NCBI GenBank assembly: GCA_963812505.1
Contig: CAWEVM010000018.1
Location: 124,001-188,000, forward strand
From: JAMXLO01 sp963812505
GTDB taxonomy: Bacteria; Pseudomonadota; Alphaproteobacteria; Acetobacterales; Acetobacteraceae
Reading direction: 5' to 3'
Length of the DNA stretch: 64,000 bases
Position 1 is the first letter of the stretch, and each line of letters starts with the position of its first letter. This document shows, piece after piece, positions 25,346-34,178 of this stretch. The notes below the pieces were generated by a model. The model was not told the origin of the DNA. It ran no database searches and was given only the letters and a program-made list of their open reading frames with translations. Made by a program: the position numbers and the translations under genes.

Positions 25346-28300
25346 ATGATCTCGAAATTCTTCATCAATCGGCCGGTGCTGGCCAATGTGCTGGCAATCG
25401 TCATGGTGCTGATCGGCGGCGTTGCGCTGTTCACGCTCCCAGTGGCGCAATACCCGAACGTCGTGCCACCGACCGTGTCCGTCACGACCAGCTATCCGGG
25501 CGCGAGCGCGGATACCGTGATGAACACGGTGGCGCTGCCGATCGAGCAGCAGGTCAACGGCGTGCAGGGCATGCTCTACATGCAGTCGACCAGCGCATCC
25601 GATGGCACGTACTCACTCATTGTGACCTTCGAGATCGGCACCGACCTTAATTTTGCACAGGTCCTTGTGCAGAATCGCGTTTCTGCGGCGATGGCGTCGC
25701 TGCCGCAGGCCGTGCAGGTGCAGGGCGTCACTGTGCAGCAGAAGTCCACGTCGATTTTGCAGATCGTGACGTTGTCCTCGCCGGATGGCCGCTACGACAG
25801 CCTTTTCCTGAGCAACTACGCCACCATCAGTCTGGTCCCGGAGCTCGCCCGTGTCCCTGGCGTCGGCAATGTCGGCGTATTCGGTGTCGGGCAATATTCC
25901 ATGCGCATCTGGCTCGACCCGGAGACATTGAAGGCGCGCGGACTGGCGCCCGAGGACGTGATCAAGGCGATCCAGCAGCAGAGCCAGCAGGTCACCGCAG
26001 GACAGGTTGGTGCACCGCCGGCGCCATCGGGTCAGGTTTTTCAGTACACGGTTAATATCGAGGGTCGGCTCGCCGATCCTGCGGAATTCGGCAACATCAT
26101 CGTCAAGGTGGACAGCGCCAATGGTGGCCAGATCACCCGGGTGAAGGATGTGGGACATGTCGAACTGGGTGCGCAGACCTATTCCCAATCGTCCAGATTG
26201 AACGGCAAGCCATCCGCAGGCATCGCGATCTACCAGCTGCCAACCGCCAACGCTTTGAATGTGGCGTCGCTGGTCAACGCCAAGATGGCGGAGCTGTCCA
26301 AGTCGTTCCCGCAGGGTCTGACCTACACCGTTCCGTTCGATACCACGCGCTTCGTAAATGCCTCTATCCATGAGGTCTACAAGACGCTGATCGAGGCTGC
26401 GGTGCTCGTGTTGATCGTTATCCTGGTATTCCTGCAGGATTGGCGCGCCACCCTGGTTCCGGCAACGACGGTCCCGGTAACGATCATCGGCGCCTTTGCT
26501 GCCATGGCAGCGCTCGGATTCACGGTCAATCTCTCCACGTTGTTCGCGATCATTTTGGCCATCGGCATCGTGGTCGATGACGCGATCGTCGTGGTGGAGG
26601 GGGCGGCACACCATATCGAGCGCGGCCTGACACCGCACGATGCTGCCATCAAGGCAATGGACGAGCTGTTCGGGCCGATCATCGGCATCACGCTGGTGCT
26701 GATGTCGGTGTTCATTCCGGCGGCATTCCTGCCGGGCCTGACCGGGCAGATGTACGCGCAGTTCGCCCTGGTGATAGCGGCGACTGCGTTGATCAGCGCG
26801 ATCAATGCAGCGACGCTGAAGCCGACGCAGTGCGCGCTGTGGCTGCGCATGCCGGTGCCGCCGGAGAAGCGCAACTTCTTCTTTCGGGGGTTCAATCGGG
26901 TCTATCAACCAATCGAGAATGGGTATGCGTGGCTGATCGGTGCCATGGCGCGCCACAGCGGCCTGATGGTGATCGTCGCACTTGTCGTCGCCGGGGTCGG
27001 TGTCTGGGGTATCGCTCGTTTGCCGACGTCGTTCATCCCCGTGGAAGACCAGGGCTACGTGCTGGTGGCGGCGCAGCTTCCGGACGGTGCTGCCGTGGGT
27101 CGTACGCAGCAAGTGATGGATCAGGTGACAAAGATCGCGCTCGGCGTCCCCGGGGTGGATCAGGTGATTTCCATCAGCGGCATCTCGGTGCTGGACAACA
27201 GCGCAACTTTGGCGAATGCCGGCGTCGCCTATGTGATCCTGAAGGATTGGAGCCTGCGTAAGCCGGGCAGCGGCGCGGACCTACGTTCGGTCTACGCCAA
27301 TCTGCAGGGGGCGCTCGACAAGCTGCAGAATGCGGTGGCGCTGGTGGTGATACCGCCACCAATTCAGGGCATCGGCAACGCCAGCGGCTTCACCATGCAG
27401 GTCGAACTGCGCGACGGAAGCTTCGACTATGCCAAGCTGCAGACGCTGGTGCAGACAATGGTGCATGACGGTAACACCCAAACTGAACTGCAACGACTGA
27501 ATTCAACCTTTCGCGCTGGGGTGCCGCAGCTTCGCGTCACGGTCGACCGGGTGAAGGCGGAGACGCTGCGCGTTGCCGTCGGCGATGTGTTCAATGTGCT
27601 CGCGGGCTACGTCGGGGCAAGCTACGTCAATCAGTTCAACAAGTTTGGCCGCACGTTCCAGGTCTATGTGCAGGCTGACTCGAAATTCCGCCTATTGCCT
27701 CACGACATCGAGAATCTCTACGTGCGAAGCCAGGACAACAAGATGGTGCCGCTCGGCACGCTGGTGCAGATCAGTCCTATGGTCGGGCCTTCGCTCGTCG
27801 GGCTCTATAATCTGTATCCGACGGCGAGTATCGTCGGCGGGCCGGCTGCGGGATTCAGCTCCGGCGAGGCCATGAGTCTGATGGAGGAGATCGCCGACAA
27901 AACCTTGCCGCGTGGCGCGGGGTTTGAGTGGACCGCGATGTCCTATCAGGAGAAGATCGTCGGCAACCAGATCATCTATGTTTTCGGCCTGGGCATGCTG
28001 TTGGTGTACCTGTGCCTGGCCGGCCAGTACGAGAGCTGGATCGCACCGATATCGGTCATTCTCGCGGTCCCGTTATCGCTGCTGGGCCCGGTGATAGCGC
28101 TTACCAGTCTCGGCTTGTCCAACAATCTTTACACTCAGATCGGACTTGTCCTGCTGATTGCGCTATCGGCGAAGAACGCGATCCTGATCGTGGAGGTTGC
28201 GCGCGAGCGGCGCATGCTACAGAACGTGTCCATTGTTCAGGCGGCGGTCGATGCGGCACGTGTTCGCTTCCGGCCGATCCTTATGACGTCCTTCGCATTC

Positions 28301-28504
28301 ATCCTGGGCGTCGTGCCGTTGGTGACTGCGACCGGGGCGGGAGCGAGTGCACGTGTCTCGTTGGGCCTTGCTGTGCTCAGCGGCATGATCGCGTCCACTT
28401 GTCTTGCGGTGCTATTCGTGCCGTCGTTCTTCGTCGTCATGCAGCGCTTCGAGGAATGGCGCAAGTCGCGGAAGCTGCAAGCGCCGGCGCATACTGCGGC
28501 CTGA
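25346..28504 (+). CDS. RND efflux transporter, HAE1 (AcrB/MexF-like)
   Basis: This 1052-residue proton-driven pump has the typical two-times-six membrane layout with two large periplasmic loops. It starts 'MISKFFINRPVLANVLAIVM' with 'TVSVTTSYPGASADTVMNTV'. The proton-relay aspartates sit in 'AIGIVVDDAIVVVEG', and the relay lysine is in 'LLIALSAKNAILIVEVARE'. 'VRFRPILMTSFAFILGVVPL' closes the second half. It would export hydrophobic or amphipathic compounds, together with the adaptor encoded upstream and an outer-membrane channel from elsewhere. Co-transcription with an ABC importer and two enzymes suggests a metabolite-linked rather than a general drug role. Confidence 0.93.
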   Translation: MISKFFINRPVLANVLAIVMVLIGGVALFTLPVAQYPNVVPPTVSVTTSYPGASADTVMNTVALPIEQQVNGVQGMLYMQSTSASDGTYSLIVTFEIGTDLNFAQVLVQNRVSAAMASLPQAVQVQGVTVQQKSTSILQIVTLSSPDGRYDSLFLSNYATISLVPELARVPGVGNVGVFGVGQYSMRIWLDPETLKARGLAPEDVIKAIQQQSQQVTAGQVGAPPAPSGQVFQYTVNIEGRLADPAEFGNIIVKVDSANGGQITRVKDVGHVELGAQTYSQSSRLNGKPSAGIAIYQLPTANALNVASLVNAKMAELSKSFPQGLTYTVPFDTTRFVNASIHEVYKTLIEAAVLVLIVILVFLQDWRATLVPATTVPVTIIGAFAAMAALGFTVNLSTLFAIILAIGIVVDDAIVVVEGAAHHIERGLTPHDAAIKAMDELFGPIIGITLVLMSVFIPAAFLPGLTGQMYAQFALVIAATALISAINAATLKPTQCALWLRMPVPPEKRNFFFRGFNRVYQPIENGYAWLIGAMARHSGLMVIVALVVAGVGVWGIARLPTSFIPVEDQGYVLVAAQLPDGAAVGRTQQVMDQVTKIALGVPGVDQVISISGISVLDNSATLANAGVAYVILKDWSLRKPGSGADLRSVYANLQGALDKLQNAVALVVIPPPIQGIGNASGFTMQVELRDGSFDYAKLQTLVQTMVHDGNTQTELQRLNSTFRAGVPQLRVTVDRVKAETLRVAVGDVFNVLAGYVGASYVNQFNKFGRTFQVYVQADSKFRLLPHDIENLYVRSQDNKMVPLGTLVQISPMVGPSLVGLYNLYPTASIVGGPAAGFSSGEAMSLMEEIADKTLPRGAGFEWTAMSYQEKIVGNQIIYVFGLGMLLVYLCLAGQYESWIAPISVILAVPLSLLGPVIALTSLGLSNNLYTQIGLVLLIALSAKNAILIVEVARERRMLQNVSIVQAAVDAARVRFRPILMTSFAFILGVVPLVTATGAGASARVSLGLAVLSGMIASTCLAVLFVPSFFVVMQRFEEWRKSRKLQAPAHTAA

Positions 28505-28515
28505 AGGAGACCAGC

Positions 28516-29322
28516 ATGCTGAGCATGAAAGACAAGGTGGCGATCGTCACTGGCGCCGGATCGGTCGGCCCTGGCTGGGGCAATGGCAAGGCGACCGCGA
28601 CATTGCTCGCGCGTCAGGGCGCGTCGGTGTTCCTGGTGGACATCAACGAATTTGCCGCCAACGAAACGCGTCAGATCATTGAAGGCGAGGGCGGTACCTG
28701 CGCCGTGCATCACTGCGACATGTTGATCGCTGCCGAGGTGCAGGAGATGGTGCAGGCCTGTCTCAATCGGTTCAAGCGCGTCGACATACTGGTCAATAAT
28801 GTTGGTGGGTCCGCGCCCGGAGATCCGGTGTCGATGACCGAGGAGGTCTGGGATCGCCAGATCGACACGAACCTGAAGACCGTATTTCTGGGATGCAAAT
28901 ACGTCCTCCCGGTGATGGAGGCACAGGGCAGGGGCGCCATCGTCAACCTGTCGTCGGTCGCCGGGCTACGCAATGACGGCCATGGCGGTCGCGTGCATGT
29001 CGGATACAGCGCCAGCAAGGCGGCGGTGATCCAGTTCACCCGCTCGACTGCTGGGGCATATGTGAAGAAGGGCATCCGCTGCAACACCGTGGTGCCAGGT
29101 CTGATGCACACGCCGCTGGTGGAATATCGTCTGGCGCGCACGGTCGGCGGCAACGATGCGGCAGCGCTCATCGCCAGCCGCAATGCGCGGACGCCGATGG
29201 GGCGGATGGGCACGGCGTGGGATGTGGCGCATGCTGTGCTTTTCCTGGCCTCCGATGAGGCCAATTATATTACGGGAACCGAGATCATCGTCGACGGCGG
29301 CCTGATTTTGGCATCGCCGTGA
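28516..29322 (+). CDS. Short-chain dehydrogenase/reductase
   Basis: This 268-residue classical SDR shows 'VAIVTGAGSVGPGWGNGKAT' (a glycine-rich loop with an unusual insert), 'LVDINEFAANETRQI' (Asp pointing to NAD(H)), 'VDILVNNVGGSAPGD', 'VNLSSVAGLRNDGHG', the catalytic 'VGYSASKAAVIQFTRS' and 'ITGTEIIVDGGLI'. It would oxidise an alcohol or reduce a ketone; the substrate is unknown. The ATG 28516 follows AAGGAGA and lies 11 bp after the RND gene. In-frame sequence further upstream is antisense-like and rejected. It is followed by the carboxymuconolactone-decarboxylase-like gene after 19 bp. Confidence 0.9.
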   Translation: MLSMKDKVAIVTGAGSVGPGWGNGKATATLLARQGASVFLVDINEFAANETRQIIEGEGGTCAVHHCDMLIAAEVQEMVQACLNRFKRVDILVNNVGGSAPGDPVSMTEEVWDRQIDTNLKTVFLGCKYVLPVMEAQGRGAIVNLSSVAGLRNDGHGGRVHVGYSASKAAVIQFTRSTAGAYVKKGIRCNTVVPGLMHTPLVEYRLARTVGGNDAAALIASRNARTPMGRMGTAWDVAHAVLFLASDEANYITGTEIIVDGGLILASP

Positions 29323-29341
29323 CAACAGAAGGAGGAATGCG

Positions 29342-29905
29342 ATGAGCGAACGACGCTTCAAGGAACTGACGCCGGAGACCATGACGCCGGAGCAGAAGAA
29401 GGTCGCCGATGCCATCCAGGCGGGGCCGCGCGGTGCAGGACTGCGAGGTCCGTTCAACGCGCTGCTGCGCAGCCCTGACCTGTGCGATCTGGTGCAACGG
29501 GTGGGCGCCCATGTGCGCTATTCCAGCGCGATTCCGGCGCGACTGAACGAGATGGCGATCATCATGGCCGGTCGGAAATGGACAGCGCAGTACCAGTTCT
29601 ACGCGCATCGGCGGTTGGCGATCGAGGCGGGTCTGAAGACCGCAATCTGCGATGCGATCGCTGCAGGCACACGGCCTCAGGGCATGCTGGAGGATGAAGC
29701 GGAGGTCTACGATTTCTGCACCGAGCTGCTGTCGAGCGGGCATGTGTCGGACGCGAACTATGGGCGCATCAAGAGCCGGTTCGGCGAGCGTGGCGTGATC
29801 GATCTGATTGGCGCGGTCGGCTACTACAGCCTGGTCTCGATGGTGCTGAATGTCGATGGGGTGCCGCTTCCCGCCGGAGAGGCACCGCCGCTGAAGCCGC
29901 TGTAG
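29342..29905 (+). CDS. Carboxymuconolactone decarboxylase-like protein
   Basis: This encodes 187 residues of the CMD/AhpD helical family, with 'MTPEQKKVADAIQAGPRGAG', 'RGPFNALLRSPDLCDLVQRV', 'RLNEMAIIMAGRKWTAQYQF' and 'YAHRRLAIEAGLKTAICDAI'. The Cys-x-x-Cys redox pair of AhpD is absent, so peroxidase activity is unlikely, and a decarboxylase or lactone-handling role is possible. GAGG before ATG 29342 serves as the ribosome site. It is the last gene of the LivGFHM-RND-SDR unit. A REP-like repeat and the convergent PbfA-like gene follow. Confidence 0.83.
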   Translation: MSERRFKELTPETMTPEQKKVADAIQAGPRGAGLRGPFNALLRSPDLCDLVQRVGAHVRYSSAIPARLNEMAIIMAGRKWTAQYQFYAHRRLAIEAGLKTAICDAIAAGTRPQGMLEDEAEVYDFCTELLSSGHVSDANYGRIKSRFGERGVIDLIGAVGYYSLVSMVLNVDGVPLPAGEAPPLKPL

Positions 29906-29943
29906 GCGTCATACGAGGGGGCGGCGAAGTTGTCCTCACGGAT

Positions 29944-29983
29944 GATGGAGATTGCTTCGTCGCTACGCTCCTCGCAATGACAG
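29944..29983 (-). repeat. REP-like dispersed repeat, copy 2
   Basis: This plus-strand 40-bp copy contains 'GATTGCTTCGTCGCTACGC' and 'CTCGCAATGACAG'. On the minus strand it encodes the final 'LSLRGA' of the PbfA-like lyase and supplies its TAG stop at 29963. It lies between convergent genes. Confidence 0.8.
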
Positions 29984-31270
29984 GTCGAGAATGTCGAGCG
30001 CGGCATCTAGTTCGACGCGGGTGATCGTCAGGGGCGGGCAAAGCGTGAGGACGTTGCCGCCGCCAACCTTGAAGCTGAGGCCGTTGGTCAGGCAACGATA
30101 CATCGCCGCTTCCGCCAGTGCTGCGCTGGCAACTTCTACGGCAAGCGACAAACCAAGCCCTCGCACCACGCTTATCTGCGCATGCTGTAAGCGGCGCAGG
30201 CGTTCCAGGCCGTGTATCCCCAGCTCCTGTGACCGCTCGAGCAGCTTCTCATCTCTGATCACGTCCAGCGTTGCCAGCGCCGCTGCGGATCCGACCGAAC
30301 TCTTCTCATGCGTATAATGCCCCAACGCGCGATCACCTGCGACATCCAGGTCCTCGCGCGCAAGAAGCGCCGCCATCGGGAACACGCCGCCGCCCAGGCC
30401 CTTGCCTAGCACCAGCATGTCAGGCACGCAGCCCGTCTGCTCGCACGCGAACATCGTGCCGGTGCGTCCCAGACAGCTCGGTATCTCGTCGAAGATCAGC
30501 AGCGCGCCGTGCCGGTCACAGCTCGCACGCACGCGCGGCCAAAAATCCGCAGGTGGCGCCTCCAAGGTTGTCCATCGCACCGGTTCGGCGATCACCGCGC
30601 CGACGTCGCCCTGCACTGTCAGGATATACTCGATGTAGTCGGCAAGTCGCTCATGCGCGCGCCCATCGTCGCCGAAAAATCGTGGCGCCAGTGACGGCGG
30701 CGGCACATGTTCTGTGCCTGGCAAGAGGGGGCCGGCATCGCGCCGGAAGATCGCCTCGCCGCCAATCGATATCGCATCGAGCGAAGCACCGTGAAATGCA
30801 TCCCACATCGATATCGTCTTGTGTCGACCTGTTGCGTGACGTGCCAGCTTCAGTGCCATGCCGATCGCCGCTGTGCCGCTCGGAGCGAACAGCGCCTTGT
30901 TCAGCCGACCGGGCGCTATCTCTGCCAGGCGCCTGGCGAGTTCAATCGCCGCACGATTCGTGTAGCGTCGCGGCGAGAACGGCAGGGTTGCCAGTTGCTG
31001 TGTCACCGCCTGAATCACGCGCGGATGCCCGTAGCCGACCTGGTGCACCGTGTTGCCATGAAAATCCATGATCCGGCGGCCCGCCGTGTCAATCAGGTAG
31101 ATCCCATGGGCACGCTCAACCACGTTCAGGCACGGCGTGGAGAGTGCCTGATGCAGGAACCAGCGCCCATCCTCATCGAGCAGCGCCCGTGTCTCGGCAT
31201 CGATGTAGCCGCGCTGCCATGCGGCGCGAGCGTCGCCAAGATTGATGTCCCCTTCACTGGCATCGTTCAT
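29963..31270 (-). CDS. pbfA: PLP enzyme, likely (R)-1-hydroxy-2-aminoethylphosphonate ammonia-lyase (PbfA-like)
   Basis: This 435-residue fold-type I enzyme looks like a class III aminotransferase. It has 'GRRIMDFHGNTVHQVGYGHP', 'LFAPSGTAAIGMALKLAR', 'SMWDAFHGASLDAISIGG', the aspartate in 'LLIFDEIPSCLGRTGTMFAC' and the PLP lysine K290 in 'LVLGKGLGGGVFPMAA'. PbfA enzymes have this fold and sit beside phnX; they convert hydroxy-aminoethylphosphonate to phosphonoacetaldehyde, the PhnX substrate. A 2-aminoethylphosphonate transaminase remains an alternative. ATG 31270 is preferred over TTG 31324. The gene is divergent from phnX with only 53 bp between starts. Its last six residues and stop codon come from a REP-like repeat. 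Confidence 0.78.
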   Translation of the reverse strand: MNDASEGDINLGDARAAWQRGYIDAETRALLDEDGRWFLHQALSTPCLNVVERAHGIYLIDTAGRRIMDFHGNTVHQVGYGHPRVIQAVTQQLATLPFSPRRYTNRAAIELARRLAEIAPGRLNKALFAPSGTAAIGMALKLARHATGRHKTISMWDAFHGASLDAISIGGEAIFRRDAGPLLPGTEHVPPPSLAPRFFGDDGRAHERLADYIEYILTVQGDVGAVIAEPVRWTTLEAPPADFWPRVRASCDRHGALLIFDEIPSCLGRTGTMFACEQTGCVPDMLVLGKGLGGGVFPMAALLAREDLDVAGDRALGHYTHEKSSVGSAAALATLDVIRDEKLLERSQELGIHGLERLRRLQHAQISVVRGLGLSLAVEVASAALAEAAMYRCLTNGLSFKVGGGNVLTLCPPLTITRVELDAALDILDLSLRGA

Positions 31271-31323
31271 ATGGCCATGCTGGGCGGATGGCGTGAAATG
31301 GGCAAGCGTGCTGAGATGCTGCA

Positions 31324-32136
31324 ATGAAAGTGCAGGCCGCTATCCTGGACTGGGCAGGCACCGTGGTGGATTACGGCAGCCGCGCGCCGATGGGTGCCTT
31401 CGTGCGTGCCTTCGCACAGTTCGGCGTGACCATCAGCATTGCCGAGGCGCGCGGGCCGATGGGCATGGCGAAGTGGGATCATATCCGCGCGGTGGGTCGG
31501 CTTCCGTCGGTTGCCGCCGCGTGGCGCGCACGGCATGGCAGCGACTTCGCCGAAGGCGATGTCGATGCGATCTTTCAGGTGTTCGAACCGATGAACATCG
31601 CGGCGGTTCGCGACCATGCCGACATCGTCCCGGGTGCCCTCGCCGCGATCGATACCTTGCGCGCCCGTGGCGTCCGCATTGCCGGCACGACCGGCTACAC
31701 GCGGCCAATCATGGACGTCCTGGAACCACTTGCGGCGGCCGCCGGCTACGTGCCGGAGCTGACCGTCTGCGCGGGCGATCTTCCCTCCGGACGGCCGACT
31801 CCGTTGATGATTTGGTACGCGATGGCGAAGCTCGGCGTGTGGCCCGCCGCGAGTGTTGTGAAGGTGGATGACACCGCACCAGGCATCGGTGAGGGCAAGG
31901 CGGCGGCAACATGGACCATTGGCATCGCGCTGACCGGCAATGCCGTCGGTCTGTCAGCCCAGGAGTTGGCGATGCTGTCAGAGGCGGAACGCAGCCGCTT
32001 GCGTGAACATGCTGCCGCCGAACTGCACGATGCTGATATGGTGATCGACAGCATCGCTGAATTGCCGCAGGCCGTGGCGGCAATCGACGCGCGACTTGCC
32101 GCCGGCGAACGGCCTATTGCGAATTCGCCGGACTGA
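31324..32136 (+). CDS. phnX: Phosphonoacetaldehyde hydrolase
   Basis: This 270-residue HAD-superfamily enzyme cleaves the C-P bond of phosphonoacetaldehyde to acetaldehyde and phosphate. The nucleophile D9 is in 'AAILDWAGTVVDYGSRAPMG', and the Schiff-base lysine K50 is in 'EARGPMGMAKWDHIRAV', which is diagnostic for PhnX among HAD proteins. The acidic metal site follows in 'VVKVDDTAPGIGEGKAA'. Length and motifs match the family well. It is divergent from the PbfA-like gene, together forming a short phosphonate salvage route for phosphorus or carbon. Its 3' end overlaps a small gene on the other strand by 23 bp. Confidence 0.95.
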   Translation: MKVQAAILDWAGTVVDYGSRAPMGAFVRAFAQFGVTISIAEARGPMGMAKWDHIRAVGRLPSVAAAWRARHGSDFAEGDVDAIFQVFEPMNIAAVRDHADIVPGALAAIDTLRARGVRIAGTTGYTRPIMDVLEPLAAAAGYVPELTVCAGDLPSGRPTPLMIWYAMAKLGVWPAASVVKVDDTAPGIGEGKAAATWTIGIALTGNAVGLSAQELAMLSEAERSRLREHAAAELHDADMVIDSIAELPQAVAAIDARLAAGERPIANSPD

Positions 32137-32326
32137 CCTCCGCGATGTAGATCATATCGCCTGTTGCCACATCCGGGCTGCCGGGCGCCGCCATCGCCAC
32201 GACGTGGCCGTTACCTTGCATCGCGATCCAACTCGGCTCGGCTTTGGCGGCCTGCTTGGCTTCCTCGATCACGTCGGCGGGAACATCCCGCCATAGTGCC
32301 TCTTCCAGCACTCGGATTCGATCCAT
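32114..32326 (-). CDS. Small conserved-looking protein of unknown function
   Basis: This encodes 70 residues with no membrane segment or signal peptide. It begins 'MDRIRVLEEALWRDVPADVI' and has a Gly/Val-rich middle, 'QGNGHVVAMAAPGSPDVATG', ending 'DMIYIAEVSPANSQ'. I do not recognise a family. It follows the permease gene by 27 bp in the same direction and probably belongs to the VOC-permease unit. Its end overlaps the end of phnX by 23 bp. Reading-frame length, a Shine-Dalgarno-like AGGA at 32330-32333 and GC-rich third positions support it being real. Confidence 0.5.
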   Translation of the reverse strand: MDRIRVLEEALWRDVPADVIEEAKQAAKAEPSWIAMQGNGHVVAMAAPGSPDVATGDMIYIAEVSPANSQ

Positions 32327-32353
32327 TCCTGCGCTCCTGTGTGTATCGACTGC

Positions 32354-33679
32354 TCAACGCCACATCAGCCAGAACGTTCCCACCAGCAGGGTCAGAACTG
32401 TCAGAGGGCCGCCGACACGGAAGTAGTCCCAGAAGCCGATCACCACCCCACGCCGCGCCGCCTTCTCGACCACGATCAGGTTGGCGATCGAGCCCAACAC
32501 CGTGAAGTTGCCGGCAAGCGTGGATGCCATGGCAATGACCAGCCACGCACGCTCCTGGTCCGGCAGTGCGGCGACGAATGGCTTCAGCAGCAGCACTGCG
32601 GGGACGTTGCTGACCAGGTTCGAGAGAATTGCTGTCACCAAACTGAGCACAGGAACCGTGGCGAGGTGCAGTTGTCCGACGGCCTCGACGACCTGCGGCG
32701 TCAGCAGCTCACGCTCGGCGCCAGCCACGATGATGAACAGGCCGGCAAACATCAGCAGCAGTGACCAGTCGATCTCAGCGTAGACCCGTGCGCTTTTTAC
32801 CCGGCGCGTGAGAAGCAGCAGCGCGCCAACGATGATCGCCGCCTTCGCCGGCGGCTGGCCTGTAAAGAAGAGCGCGACCACCAGCGTTGTCGCCGTCAAG
32901 GCGCGGATCATGAGCACTTGGTTGATCCGCAGCCGCGGCGGGCGCGCGTGCTGGACGTCGCCGCGGAGCTCGCTGCGGTGCAGCACTGCCAGCAGCGCGA
33001 CCGTCAGAAGCAGTCCAACCAGCGCCACTGGCGCCAGGGCGGCAGCGAACTGCGGATACGGGATATGTGAAAAGCTACCGATCATCATATTCTGCGGATT
33101 GCCGGTTATCGTCGCCGTCGAACCGACATTCGATGCCATCGCCACGGCCAGCAGATACGGCACAGGATTGCGCTTCTGGCCCAAGGTCAGCTCCAGCACC
33201 AACGGCGCCATCACCAGACAAATCGCATCGTTCACAAGGAACGCTGAGAACGTGCCGGAGACCGCGACGATGGCTGCCAGCAACAGCAATGGTCGATGCA
33301 CGCGTCGCGCGACCCAGGCGTTGACCAATGCGAAGAAGCCGGAGATCCGCAGATTCGCGACAACGATCATCATGCCGAGCAGCAGGGTGATGGTCTGCAG
33401 ATCGACGGCCTGGTAGGCTTCCCCTAGCGGAACGACGCCTGATGCCACCATGAGGCAGGCGCCGACCAGTGCTACCCCGGCGCGGTCGATGGACAGCCCT
33501 GGGACCTTGCCGATCGCCAGGGCGGCGTAGCTTGCGGCAAAGATCGCTATGGCGGCGAGACGGCGCGCCGCCGCGTCGTGCTCGGGCATGATCCAGGGCA
33601 GGGCGGCGGTGCCGACGGCAAGCGCCAGCAGCAGCCCGACCGCGATCAGGCTCGCGAGGGGCAGCCATCGTGCAGTCAT
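32354..33679 (-). CDS. Anion permease of the ArsB/NhaD superfamily
   Basis: This 441-residue inner-membrane protein has about eleven hydrophobic segments. It shows the two repeated half-signatures of the ion-transporter superfamily: 'LVNDAICLVMAPLVLELT' with 'ASNVGSTATITGNPQN' in the first half, and 'AILSNLVSNVPAVLLLKPF' with 'LAGNFTVLGSIANLIVVEKA' in the second. Members carry arsenite, citrate, sulfate or other anions, so no substrate is claimed. It begins directly at the stop of the VOC gene. An arsenical or organic acid link with the VOC protein is conceivable, but no arsR or arsC is nearby. Confidence 0.85.
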   Translation of the reverse strand: MTARWLPLASLIAVGLLLALAVGTAALPWIMPEHDAAARRLAAIAIFAASYAALAIGKVPGLSIDRAGVALVGACLMVASGVVPLGEAYQAVDLQTITLLLGMMIVVANLRISGFFALVNAWVARRVHRPLLLLAAIVAVSGTFSAFLVNDAICLVMAPLVLELTLGQKRNPVPYLLAVAMASNVGSTATITGNPQNMMIGSFSHIPYPQFAAALAPVALVGLLLTVALLAVLHRSELRGDVQHARPPRLRINQVLMIRALTATTLVVALFFTGQPPAKAAIIVGALLLLTRRVKSARVYAEIDWSLLLMFAGLFIIVAGAERELLTPQVVEAVGQLHLATVPVLSLVTAILSNLVSNVPAVLLLKPFVAALPDQERAWLVIAMASTLAGNFTVLGSIANLIVVEKAARRGVVIGFWDYFRVGGPLTVLTLLVGTFWLMWR

Positions 33680-34105
33680 TCAGTGATTAGGCCAGAGACC
33701 TGGCGTTGCGACCTCCAGCGAATTGCCGTCGGGGTCGCGGAAGTAGAGGCTGGTGCCGCCGCGAGCCCAATGGATGCGGCTCTCCACCGCGATTTCTTCC
33801 CGGCGCAGATGCTCCTCCCATGCGGCCAGCTCGCCAAGTGGAATGGCGAAACAGAGATGCAATTCGCCACTGCCGTGATGGGGCGGGATGACGCCTCCCG
33901 GCACAGGGGCCGGCTCATTGGTGCTGCCGTGGTGGAACAGCAGCAGCACCTGGCTGCCCGGCACGCCGAGAGCGCACATGCGGCCGTCGTGCACGAAGCG
34001 CTCGAAGCCGAATATGCGCTGGTAGAAGGCGCAGGCCCGATCCAGATCGGCGACGTAGAGCGACGTTTCAAGCACCGAGCTTACTCGGGGGGCAGACGCA
34101 CCCAT
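33680..34105 (-). CDS. VOC-family (glyoxalase/dioxygenase fold) protein
   Basis: This 141-residue protein has the two beta-alpha-beta-beta-beta modules of the vicinal oxygen chelate fold. The first is 'VLETSLYVADLDRACAFYQR' followed by 'FGFERF'. The second begins at 'GELHLCFAIPLGELAAWEEH', with 'GTSLYFRDPDGNSLEVAT' at the end. Candidate metal ligands are His in 'ELHLCF' and Glu in 'NSLEVAT'. The family includes glyoxalases, lyases and resistance proteins; which applies cannot be decided. It is the first gene of a minus-strand unit with the permease directly abutting. Confidence 0.83.
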   Translation of the reverse strand: MGASAPRVSSVLETSLYVADLDRACAFYQRIFGFERFVHDGRMCALGVPGSQVLLLFHHGSTNEPAPVPGGVIPPHHGSGELHLCFAIPLGELAAWEEHLRREEIAVESRIHWARGGTSLYFRDPDGNSLEVATPGLWPNH

Positions 34106-34178
34106 CGGCTTCTCCCGCTTCGGCCTCCTGTATAGCTGGTTCTGGTGCTATGCTGCGGCAAGCTTAGGGAATCGAGCC

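Noticed and set aside
25613..27112. 499-residue open frame antisense to the RND pump
   Set aside because: It mirrors the RND coding strand and is rich in His, Arg and Asp with no fold; a typical shadow in GC-rich DNA.
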